Source: a virus | Strand: one strand, 5' to 3' | Length of the DNA: 25,067 bases | Virus record (IMG/VR): IMGVR_UViG_3300031785_000053 | Location: 1-25,067 of that record | Shown: one piece after another, positions 13,937 to 22,399 of the stretch | How positions within the stretch are numbered: position 1 is the first letter of the stretch | Layout of the letters: every line of letters starts with the position of its first letter | Made by a program: the position numbers and the translations under genes | The notes under the pieces: generated by a model | Databases searched by the model: none | What the model saw: the letters and a program-made list of their open reading frames with translations, nothing else | Told to the model about the DNA's origin: nothing

Positions 13937-15358
13937 ATGACCGCAACAATAACTAGTCCTTTGAGAAAATTTATTTTAGACGAAATCAAAGGTAGAAAAG
14001 ATAGTAATGGAGATAAGTTCTTTGCAGCTATTGGTCGTTCACAAGAGTGGAATGCAACAGATGTATCTCCTACACCAGACGGGTCTTATCACGAGGAAAG
14101 AGATTTTAGAAACAATATGCAATCAGTTAAATTAATAACTGATGCATCTTTTGTAGTTCCAAGATATAACTGGTCATCTGGTACATTCTATGATGCATAT
14201 GATGACCAATCAACTGGTAATTCAAGTGCATACTATGTAATCAACTCAAACCAACAAGTATATATGGTATTGAGAAAATCTATTTCTAACACTGGAGTTG
14301 CAATCGCATCTACTGTAGAACCAACGGGTAATACTACGGGTACACCTTTTAAAACATCTGACGGATATGTTTGGAAAATGGTATACAGTATTAGTTCTGC
14401 GAATGCAAACAAATTCCAATCTGCAAACTTTATACCAGTTGAACTTGTTAAGGGTCAAAATGATAGTGCGGATATTTCTGTTGGTGATAGTGGAAGTTAT
14501 TCTGCAGACCAACTCGCACAAGCAGTAATTCAAAAAAATGCAGTGGACGGTCAAATTGTGGGATATGCAATTGATAATCCAGGCTCTGGTTATAATTCTG
14601 CACCAACTTTAACAATTACGGGTAATGGTACAAATGCAAAAGCAGTTGCAACCATATCTGGTGGTGCAGTGGTTAAAGTCACAACAGATAGTGATAGTGC
14701 TGGCGGAATAGGAATTAGTACAACAAACTTTGGTACTGGGTATGACTTTGCTTCAGTTGCAGTAAGTGGTGGTTCACCAGACTCAGCTGCAATAATCAGA
14801 CCAATCCTAGCAACCGCAAATGGTGGTTTTGGAAAAGACCCAGTAAAAGATTTAAGAAGTAATGCACTCATGTTTAATGCAAAACCTTCGGGTGCAGAAA
14901 GAGCAGACTTCTTTATAAACCAACAATTTAGACAAGTAGGTCTTCTCAAGAACCCTACAAAACCAGACGGAACTGCATTTGATAGTTCAACGGGTAATGC
15001 ACTAACAGTTCTTAACTTTGCAACTGTAAGTACTCCATTTGAAAAAGACCAAGTAATAACTGGTGGAACATCTGGTGCGAAAGCAATTATAGATTTTGAC
15101 TCTACTGGTTCAACTGGTGTATCTGGGGGTGCTTTGTTCATTCATCAAACTGATAGTAATGGATTTACATCTTTTACTACGGGAGAAACAATTACTGCAT
15201 CTGGTGGTTCTACTGGTGTACTTCTTGGTAGTAGTAGACACGACAGTTCTCCAGAAGTAGACCCACAATCAGGTGAACTATTGTATATTGATAACCGAAG
15301 TGCAATTACAAGAGCAAGTGGTCAAACCGAAGATTTGAAAATTGTAATACAAGTATAG
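13937..15358 (+). CDS. 8: Baseplate wedge protein gp8 with inserted beta modules
   Basis: This 473-residue protein matches T4 gp8 (334 residues) at both ends. The N-terminal FFAAIGRSQEWNATDVSPTP corresponds to T4 FITFGRSEPW, VVPRYNWSSG to VIPRRDWGD, and DGYVWKMVYSI to DGYVWEYLFEI. The C-terminal SGELLYIDNRSAITRASGQT and EDLKIVIQV correspond to T4 SGEMIYMENRPPIIMAMDQT and EEINILFTF. The extra length is inserted. Residues about 205-283 hold a twin GxGYxSAPxLxIxG-type beta module. Residues 370-430 hold a VITGGTSGAKAII...FTTGETI module like those in gp53 and the next gene. gp8 dimers form the outer wedge in T4. A strong AAGGAG precedes the start. Confidence 0.88.
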   Translation: MTATITSPLRKFILDEIKGRKDSNGDKFFAAIGRSQEWNATDVSPTPDGSYHEERDFRNNMQSVKLITDASFVVPRYNWSSGTFYDAYDDQSTGNSSAYYVINSNQQVYMVLRKSISNTGVAIASTVEPTGNTTGTPFKTSDGYVWKMVYSISSANANKFQSANFIPVELVKGQNDSADISVGDSGSYSADQLAQAVIQKNAVDGQIVGYAIDNPGSGYNSAPTLTITGNGTNAKAVATISGGAVVKVTTDSDSAGGIGISTTNFGTGYDFASVAVSGGSPDSAAIIRPILATANGGFGKDPVKDLRSNALMFNAKPSGAERADFFINQQFRQVGLLKNPTKPDGTAFDSSTGNALTVLNFATVSTPFEKDQVITGGTSGAKAIIDFDSTGSTGVSGGALFIHQTDSNGFTSFTTGETITASGGSTGVLLGSSRHDSSPEVDPQSGELLYIDNRSAITRASGQTEDLKIVIQV

Positions 15359-15367
15359 GAATAAAAA

Positions 15368-18300
15368 ATGTCAACAACTTTTAATAAGTCAACTTTTGAA
15401 ACAACATATAAAGACGACTTTGACAGTGCAGATAATTTTCATAGAATATTATTCAACTCAGGTCGTGCGTTGCAAGCAAGAGAACTTACGCAAATGCAAA
15501 CTATCATTCAAGAAGAAATTGCAAGGTTTGGTAGGAATATATTTAAAGAAGGTGCGGCTGTAAACCCAGGCGGGCCTAGTGTTGACAGAGGTGCGGAATT
15601 TGTAAAATTAGATACAAGTGTAAATACCTTACCAACCGATACTTCTACTTTACTTGGATTAGAATTTACGGGTGCAACTTCAAGTATTAAAGCAAGAGTT
15701 ATTAGAGTAGAGACCGCAAGTGGTTCTGACCCCGCAACTTTATATGTACAATATACTGATACAAACACAAGTGGATTAGCGGGTTCTGCACCAGTTAGAT
15801 TTAGTGCGGGTGAAACTATAAACTCTGGTGGAACTGCACTATCAGTTCAAACAACAAATACTATTGCAAATCCAGCAACTGGTCAAGGTACAATACTTCA
15901 TGTATCTGGGGGAGACTTCTTTGTAAGAGGACACTTTGTGTTTGCACCACAACAATCCTTAATTATTTCAAAATACACTACAACTGGAACTGCAACTGTT
16001 GGATTTACTATTGCAGAAGATATTGTCACGTCAGGAGATGATACATCACTCTTTGATAATCAGGGTGCAACTCCAAATACTGCATCGCCTGGTGCAGACC
16101 GATACAGAATTAGATTAACTCTTGTTAACAAAACAAGTGTCACTGCAAGTGATAACTTCGTATACTTTTGTGATATAGTAAACGGAGAAATAGAAGAAGT
16201 TGTCACTGGTACAGAAGATTACAATAAAATTAATGAAGTTCTTGCACTCAGAACAAAAGAAGAGTCAGGTAATTATGTTGTCCGTCCATTTAGAGTGACT
16301 TTTGAAGATGACTCTGCAAATGGTAGTACATCTAACTTAATTGCAAATATATCTGCGGGAACAGTATATCTAAACGGTTATCGTGTAAATAAAGAAAGAC
16401 CAAGTAAATTAACTATTTCAAAACCCAGAACTACAGTCACAAATAACAACGAAGCAATTGGTGTAGACTATGGTGCATATCTGGTATTTAAATCAGACGG
16501 TGGTTCAACTGTAGGGACTGCAGCTGCACTTGGAAATTTTGAATTAGTTAATTTATTAACGGGTAGTACAGTTATTGGTACTGCAAGGGTTAAATCAATT
16601 CAAGTAGTAAACAGTGAAGTTCGTCTTTACCTAATGGACATTCAGTTGAAAGGGCCAGGTGGTTCTAATCGACAAATAACAGATATTACTTCTGTAGAAA
16701 GACACGGAGATTTCGACACCGCACCACATAGATTTGTAGTTGAAACTACGAGTAGCACTGCACTTATACCAAGTACTGCATTATTTAGAAATATAGGTGG
16801 TAATGATTTACTATTCCCGACTCAAAGACCAAGACCAAAAAGTATTTCAGATGTTTCATTCCAAGTATTAAGACAGATTGATGACTCTGCAAATGCTCCT
16901 TCTGCGGGTACACACCCGTCAATTAGTTTATCTTTATCTGCAACTGGAGAAACATTTACAGATGTAGGTAATTGGATTATTACGAGTGCGGTCACTGGAG
17001 AAAGGGTGACTAACTTTAGTGTTAGTGGAACTGGAACACAAAGTGCAACTATTAGTACTACTACTAATCATGCTAATGGTGGTTTAGACTCTGGTGCAAA
17101 ACATAACATCTTTGCAAGAATAAACAAAGGAAATGCAACTCGAAGAACAAAAACCTTGACAGAAACTACAATTACTGGTACAATAGACTCAGACGGAGAA
17201 AACTTAAGATTTGTTAAGATACCGTATGCAGATGTCTATGAAGTAATATCAATCAAACAAACTGACTCGGACGGTGCAGATTTATCTCACAACTTTACTT
17301 TAGATAATGGACAAAGAAAAGATTTCTATCAACATGGTAGATTAGTACTTAGAAGAGATACCACTCCACCAAGTGGAACAATATTTAGTAGATTAAAATA
17401 CTTTGCTCACGGTGCAAGTGGAGACTTCTTCTCTGTAAACTCATATGACGGTACTGTAAATTACGAAGACATACCAGACTTCCAGATTAGTGGAAGAAAG
17501 AGTATTAACCTTCGTGAAGTAATTGACTTAAGGTCAATAAGAGACAGTGACGGTGTTGGTATTAGACATCAATACTTAGTACAAGACTCTAGTGGTTCTG
17601 ACTCAGACGGTTATGCAAACCCAATCACTGGAAACACTGGGGTTGCAAGTTCATATACTAAAAAGGTTGAAATACCAGTTGCGGGTCAAACTATTACTGC
17701 AGATATAGAATACTACTTACCAAGAGCAGATAAGATTGTAGTTAACAATGAAGCAGAATTTAGTGTAGTGTCTGGTAAAGACGGATTTGCATTACAACAA
17801 CCACCTACACCAGAAAACAATTTATTATTATTTAATTTAGCGATAAATGGTTATGGTGTAAATGACTCAGACTTGACTTTAGGTGTATCTCAATATAAAA
17901 GATTTAGAATGCAAGATATTGCAAGAATTGAAAAAAGACTTGATGACCTTGCAGAAACTACTGCACTAACACTTTTAGAACAAGCTACAGACGCAAGATT
18001 AATTTTAGACTCGGACGGTGTGTCTAGAACCAAACTAGGTATTCTTGCAGATAACTTTAAAGACAGATTATTGTCAGACCACGAAGACCCAATGTATCGT
18101 GCGTCAATAAATCCAACAACAAATACTTTACACCCTGCTTTCTCAAATAATCAAGTACCTTTGATTTACGACTCTGCAAAATCAACAAACACAATTATTA
18201 AGGGTGATAACATTTATCTTCACTATACAGAAGACTCTGCAATATCACAAAGAATGATATCAGGTGTTGAGAATGTAAACCCATTTGCAGTTATAAGTGG

Positions 18301-20698
18301 AGAAGGACATATAACTTTATCACCAACAAGTGATAACTGGGTTGATACAGAAACTAGAACTGTACCCGCAGTACCACAAGTAAACAATGCATTTCCAGAA
18401 GTAAATGTTGCGGCTATACCAACATTCGGAAACACTTTAGGTTTGATGCCTCCGACTTTTGCACCCGCATTAAATGGTGGTGCATTATGGAACTGGGGTG
18501 GAATAGATTTAACTGCAGTAAATATTGGTTGGGGAGCAACAGTAGATTTAACTGGAATAATGGTTGGTGACACCAATCCTTTTGGTACTGGTGGTGGAAA
18601 TACTACATCTATAGGAGATTTCGGAACAAGAGTTGTAAATAATAGTGTTATAAATGAAGTAGTAGGAGATAGAGAAGTATCTTTGACTGCTATTCCATTT
18701 ATGAGACCAAGACTTATATTCTTCCGTGCAGAAGGTCTAAGAGCAAACACTCAATACTTCCCATTCTTTGACGGAATTAAAGTAGATGACTATGTAAATA
18801 CTACGGTTAGTTTTACAAATGTTGCGGGACAGACTTACACTGGAAACCAATATAGAGGTACAACAGTACACCCAAGTGGAAGTACAACTATTGTCACAGA
18901 CGCAAATGGTAAAGTAGACGGTTCATTTTTATTACCAAATAATGACTCGTTAAGATTTAGAAGTGGAGAAAAAGAATTTAAATTACTAGATATTTCGGTA
19001 GATGACCAATCTTCTGCAACTTCTCGTGCAACTGCAATCTTTACGAGTAGAGGTACTTTAGAAACTACGACAGTCACACTTAGACCACCAGAACCAGTAC
19101 CACAAGTTAATGTGAACTGGATAGACCCGCTCGCACAAACCTTTAGGGTTTCTGCACCAAGTGGTATGTTTGTGACTAAGATACAAACTTATTTTAAATC
19201 AAAAGATGCAACTGTACCAGTAAGACTTGAATTGCGTCCAGTAGTAAATGGTGCGCCTAGTTCAGATGATATCTTACCAGGCTCAGTAGTGGTTTTACCA
19301 CCAAGTGCGGTACAAACTGCAGTAAGTCAGACACAAGCATCTGCATTGTCTAGTCCTACCACATTTACTTTTGATGAACCGATATTCTTAGAACATGATG
19401 AAGAATATGCAATCGTATTATTATCCGATTGTAATTCATATGAGGCATATGTTGGAGAAACTTATGAATTCCAACTTGGTTCTACTGAAAGAAGAATTGA
19501 CAGACAACCAAGTTTAGGTTCATTATTTAAGTCACAAAACGGAACAACTTGGACACCAGACCAAACTAAAGACCTTGCGTTTGATTTATTTAAAGCACAG
19601 TTTACCACTGCGGGTGGAACAGTAGTATTTGAAAACTCAGTAGTTCCAGATATGTTGTTATCAAATAATCCAATATCAACTGACTCAGGTAGTAGAACCA
19701 TTTCAGTTCTTGCACCAGACCATGGCTTTATCGTAGGAGACACAGTAAGTATTACTGGGTTTGACTCTGCGGGTACGGGTCTTTTAAATGGTATAGACTC
19801 TGCGGGTAGAGTAAATGACTTTACACATACGATTACTGCGGTAGACGGATTTGGTTATCAAGTAGTGCTTAGTGACTCTGCAACTGCAACTGGTTTTGTT
19901 GGTGGTGCAAGAGTTAAGTCTTCAAGACAAATACTTTTTGATACGGTAATACCACAACTTGATACTTTAGTTCCACAAGATACTAATATCACAGTAGATG
20001 CGAAGTTTACTACTGGTAGGTCACTTGCGGGTGCGGAAACTAGAGGTACAAAAGATACTGCATTCTCTGGAGACCTTGCTATAGGACAAGAAAACGATTT
20101 CTCGGCACCAAGAATAATTGGAACTACTGCATTTGAAACTGCAAACATAGGGTCAGGAGAAAAATCAGCAACAATTCAAACTGCATTCTCTACAACTCGT
20201 GCAGATGTATCACCAGTAATTGATTTACAAAGAGCTGGTATGATTACTATATCAAATAGAATAGATAATCAAGTATCATCTGGTGCGACTGCGGGAACAA
20301 GTAATACTCCCATATTCTATGTTGGAGAAGACAGTGACGGTTCAAGTTTAAGTAAACACATTACTAAAGTAGTTAATCTTATTGAACCCGCACTAGGTCT
20401 AAGTATATTAGTAAATGCAAGAAAACCAAGTTCTGCTGATTTCCAAATTTGGACTAGAGTTGCAGACGCTGATGAAAATATATTTGAAAAACCTTGGAAA
20501 CTCGGAACTCAAATAAATACTGTTTCTAGTAATGAATTAAGTTTCAAAGATTATGAATTTGTTCGTGAGTTTGTTTCTAACAGCGGAAGTAATGACCCAA
20601 CTAGTTTTATGTCCTATCAAGTTAAGATAGTAATGACATCTACTAATTCATCAACACCACCATTATTTAGGGACTTGCGTGTTATCGCAACTGCATAG
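15368..20698 (+). CDS. Giant DUF4815-type tail/baseplate structural protein
   Basis: This 1776-residue protein has an N-terminus, DNFHRILFNSGRALQARELT (residues 22-41) then QMQTIIQEEIARFGRNIFKEG, that is the signature of DUF4815-type proteins found in marine T4-like phages and other tailed phages. Residues 97-151 hold a TGATSSIKARV...FSAGETI module shared with gp53 and gp8. The central part is long and Ser/Thr/Asp-rich. Around 1250-1330 come VSFTNVAGQTYTGNQYRGTT and FRSGEKEFKLLDIS. The C-terminal third has WIDPLAQTFRVSAPSGMFVT, RLELRPVVNGAPS and a SLFKSQNGTTWTPDQTKDL segment, the usual closing beta-sandwich region of these proteins. It may take the place of the peripheral baseplate parts (T4 gp7 N-terminus, gp10) or anchor fibres; this is inferred from size and position. 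AGGAATA precedes the ATG. Confidence 0.82.
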   Translation: MSTTFNKSTFETTYKDDFDSADNFHRILFNSGRALQARELTQMQTIIQEEIARFGRNIFKEGAAVNPGGPSVDRGAEFVKLDTSVNTLPTDTSTLLGLEFTGATSSIKARVIRVETASGSDPATLYVQYTDTNTSGLAGSAPVRFSAGETINSGGTALSVQTTNTIANPATGQGTILHVSGGDFFVRGHFVFAPQQSLIISKYTTTGTATVGFTIAEDIVTSGDDTSLFDNQGATPNTASPGADRYRIRLTLVNKTSVTASDNFVYFCDIVNGEIEEVVTGTEDYNKINEVLALRTKEESGNYVVRPFRVTFEDDSANGSTSNLIANISAGTVYLNGYRVNKERPSKLTISKPRTTVTNNNEAIGVDYGAYLVFKSDGGSTVGTAAALGNFELVNLLTGSTVIGTARVKSIQVVNSEVRLYLMDIQLKGPGGSNRQITDITSVERHGDFDTAPHRFVVETTSSTALIPSTALFRNIGGNDLLFPTQRPRPKSISDVSFQVLRQIDDSANAPSAGTHPSISLSLSATGETFTDVGNWIITSAVTGERVTNFSVSGTGTQSATISTTTNHANGGLDSGAKHNIFARINKGNATRRTKTLTETTITGTIDSDGENLRFVKIPYADVYEVISIKQTDSDGADLSHNFTLDNGQRKDFYQHGRLVLRRDTTPPSGTIFSRLKYFAHGASGDFFSVNSYDGTVNYEDIPDFQISGRKSINLREVIDLRSIRDSDGVGIRHQYLVQDSSGSDSDGYANPITGNTGVASSYTKKVEIPVAGQTITADIEYYLPRADKIVVNNEAEFSVVSGKDGFALQQPPTPENNLLLFNLAINGYGVNDSDLTLGVSQYKRFRMQDIARIEKRLDDLAETTALTLLEQATDARLILDSDGVSRTKLGILADNFKDRLLSDHEDPMYRASINPTTNTLHPAFSNNQVPLIYDSAKSTNTIIKGDNIYLHYTEDSAISQRMISGVENVNPFAVISGEGHITLSPTSDNWVDTETRTVPAVPQVNNAFPEVNVAAIPTFGNTLGLMPPTFAPALNGGALWNWGGIDLTAVNIGWGATVDLTGIMVGDTNPFGTGGGNTTSIGDFGTRVVNNSVINEVVGDREVSLTAIPFMRPRLIFFRAEGLRANTQYFPFFDGIKVDDYVNTTVSFTNVAGQTYTGNQYRGTTVHPSGSTTIVTDANGKVDGSFLLPNNDSLRFRSGEKEFKLLDISVDDQSSATSRATAIFTSRGTLETTTVTLRPPEPVPQVNVNWIDPLAQTFRVSAPSGMFVTKIQTYFKSKDATVPVRLELRPVVNGAPSSDDILPGSVVVLPPSAVQTAVSQTQASALSSPTTFTFDEPIFLEHDEEYAIVLLSDCNSYEAYVGETYEFQLGSTERRIDRQPSLGSLFKSQNGTTWTPDQTKDLAFDLFKAQFTTAGGTVVFENSVVPDMLLSNNPISTDSGSRTISVLAPDHGFIVGDTVSITGFDSAGTGLLNGIDSAGRVNDFTHTITAVDGFGYQVVLSDSATATGFVGGARVKSSRQILFDTVIPQLDTLVPQDTNITVDAKFTTGRSLAGAETRGTKDTAFSGDLAIGQENDFSAPRIIGTTAFETANIGSGEKSATIQTAFSTTRADVSPVIDLQRAGMITISNRIDNQVSSGATAGTSNTPIFYVGEDSDGSSLSKHITKVVNLIEPALGLSILVNARKPSSADFQIWTRVADADENIFEKPWKLGTQINTVSSNELSFKDYEFVREFVSNSGSNDPTSFMSYQVKIVMTSTNSSTPPLFRDLRVIATA

Positions 20699-20700
20699 TT

Positions 20701-20910
20701 ATGAGTTATATAAAAGTAGAAGGTAGACCTAATTTAGTAAGAGACACGGAAAGTGGTGCGATACTAAATACTAATAGAACTGCAGTAGAAAACTACTATA
20801 AGATAAGAGAAAAACATAGGAACAAAGATAAACAAATTGCACAAATGCAATCTGATATCGATGAATTAAAACAACTAGTAAAACAATTGGTAGAAAAAGA
20901 AAATGGCTAA
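20701..20910 (+). CDS. Small coiled-coil protein between baseplate and fibre genes
   Basis: This 69-residue protein has an N-terminal VEGRPNLVRDTESGAILNTN head (6-25) and a C-terminal heptad-patterned helix (about 36-66) with repeated I/L spacing (QIAQMQSDIDELKQLVKQLV). I recall similar short proteins from cyanophage T4-like genomes but know no function. It begins two bases after the DUF4815 gene and overlaps the next fibre gene by eight bases, so it is embedded in the operon and probably translationally coupled. The layout suggests a trimeric connector or assembly helper for the neighbouring fibre; that is a guess. Confidence 0.8.
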   Translation: MSYIKVEGRPNLVRDTESGAILNTNRTAVENYYKIREKHRNKDKQIAQMQSDIDELKQLVKQLVEKENG

Positions 20911-22399
20911 TAAACATACTGTCACAGCAATAACAGATAATTTAAGTCAGTTAATTACTAACCTGAACCAAACAGCAAAAGATGTTGGTGGTACGGATAG
21001 GTTGACAACTACTCAAGACTCTGATATAGTAGGTGCGATAAACGAACTAGATGCAGAAATAGGTTCTGTCACTCTAACTACAACTGCACAAACACTTACG
21101 GGTGCAATCCAAGAAATATTTCAAGGTGGGTTTGAAGAACTAGATTTAACTTTAGACTCAGTAAAAAGTTCAACTGGACTTGCATTAGGTGGATTTACCG
21201 ACTCAGAAAGAAGTAGTTTAGGTAAAGCACTTAACGCATTGTCAAGAGATATACAGATACTTGACTCCGATATGGTTGGTTTACTCGGAAGGGACTCTGG
21301 AGATAGTGGAAGAGCAATAGACCTTTTAACAACCACTGCAAAAACTATTGTCGGTAGTGTAAACGAACTAGATGCAGAAATAGGAACTTTAAGTGGTCTG
21401 ACTACTGGAAATAAATCAACTGTAGTTGCGTCTATCAATGAACTAGACTCTGATATAGGTGCATTAACAAGTCTTAATTCAGAAGTTAGAGACTCTAACA
21501 TTGCAGCTACAATTAATACATTAAATACAAAAGTAAATAATAGAAATAGATTTATAGAATTTTTTACTGATAGTGCAGCTGGTGGAGATAGTGCGGGAAG
21601 TAGAATAGTTGCAGATAGTGCTAATGATTTTGTAAAATTTAGTGGTGGAACTAATCTAGAAGTAGTAGTCGCAGACTCAGATAATGCAAGAACAATTACA
21701 TTTAATCACACTAGTGTTGGTGCAAGTTCTGTAGATAATTCTGGTAATACTTTTATTCAAGACTTAACAATTGATGAAAACGGTCACGTCACGGGAACTA
21801 CAAGTGCAGCTGCTACATCTCCGAACAACGCACAACACATAATGGCCGCTGGTGGTGGTCTTTTAGTCAACACACCTGGCGGAAGTAATTTTACTGCAGA
21901 TGCATCGACTAATATCACAACAACTTATTCACTTGACTCCGATTTAAGAGGTAATGTTCACTTTATCGGCCCAGATGCTAATGACTTTTTACACTTTACA
22001 GACTCAAGTTTAGATGTCTTTATCAATACTCAGAAAGTGGGAGTTTTTTCATCAAACGGAGACTTCCATGCAAACAATGATATTGTTGCATTCTCAACCA
22101 CTGCGTCAGACATGAGATTGAAAACTGATATTGAACCAATCACAGATGCACTTGAAAAGATAAATGCATTAACTGGTTATACTTTTACTTACGATTACAA
22201 TGGAAGAAAGTCTGCGGGATTACTTGCACAAGAAGTAGAAGAAGTTTTACCTTCTGCAGTAGTTGATAAAAAACTAGTATTTAAAACAGATGATAATCAA
22301 GAATACAAAACTTTGCAGTATGACCAAACAATTGCATTACTGGTGCAATCAATTAAGGAGTTGAAATCAGAAGTTGATATTCTTAAGAGGAATAAATAA
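20903..22399 (+). CDS. Tail fibre with C-terminal peptidase_S74 chaperone
   Basis: This 498-residue protein has an N-terminal half containing repeated helical units with the pattern GxINELDxEIG (about residues 47-58, 154-165 and 179-190). A beta-rich shaft (about 210-390) follows. The C-terminal domain starts at SDMRLK (S402) and continues ALEKINALTGYTFTYDYNG, SAGLLAQEVEEVLPSAVV, YKTLQYDQTIALLVQSIKEL. This is the intramolecular chaperone auto-processing domain (peptidase_S74), known from endosialidases and T5 L-shaped fibres. In that family the chain cuts itself just before the Ser of SDxRLK after trimerisation. Ser402 and the following Lys are present, so release of a domain of about 97 residues is expected. 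Probably a receptor-binding or side fibre. Confidence 0.87.
   Translation: MANKHTVTAITDNLSQLITNLNQTAKDVGGTDRLTTTQDSDIVGAINELDAEIGSVTLTTTAQTLTGAIQEIFQGGFEELDLTLDSVKSSTGLALGGFTDSERSSLGKALNALSRDIQILDSDMVGLLGRDSGDSGRAIDLLTTTAKTIVGSVNELDAEIGTLSGLTTGNKSTVVASINELDSDIGALTSLNSEVRDSNIAATINTLNTKVNNRNRFIEFFTDSAAGGDSAGSRIVADSANDFVKFSGGTNLEVVVADSDNARTITFNHTSVGASSVDNSGNTFIQDLTIDENGHVTGTTSAAATSPNNAQHIMAAGGGLLVNTPGGSNFTADASTNITTTYSLDSDLRGNVHFIGPDANDFLHFTDSSLDVFINTQKVGVFSSNGDFHANNDIVAFSTTASDMRLKTDIEPITDALEKINALTGYTFTYDYNGRKSAGLLAQEVEEVLPSAVVDKKLVFKTDDNQEYKTLQYDQTIALLVQSIKELKSEVDILKRNK
21040..21063 (+). repeat. Direct repeat copy 1 in fibre gene
   Basis: A 24-bp stretch beginning AAACGAACTAGATGCAG is identical to the copy at 21361-21384, 321 bp (107 codons) downstream in the same frame. 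It encodes the NELDAEIG core of the helical repeat. Confidence 0.9.
21361..21384 (+). repeat. Direct repeat copy 2 in fibre gene
   Basis: Identical in frame to 21040-21063. A third, diverged copy at about 21437-21459 reads AATGAACTAGACTC and encodes NELDSDIG. Exact DNA identity against a diverged third copy suggests recent duplication or conversion between copies 1 and 2. Confidence 0.9.

Noticed and set aside
14590-15141. 183-codon minus-strand open frame
   Set aside because: Antisense to gp8, whose N- and C-terminal homology spans both sides of it; no independent support.
18223-18750. 175-codon minus-strand open frame
   Set aside because: A shadow of the DUF4815 gene; composition is Pro/Val/Ser-rich as expected from antisense reading of repeated GGT and ACT codons.
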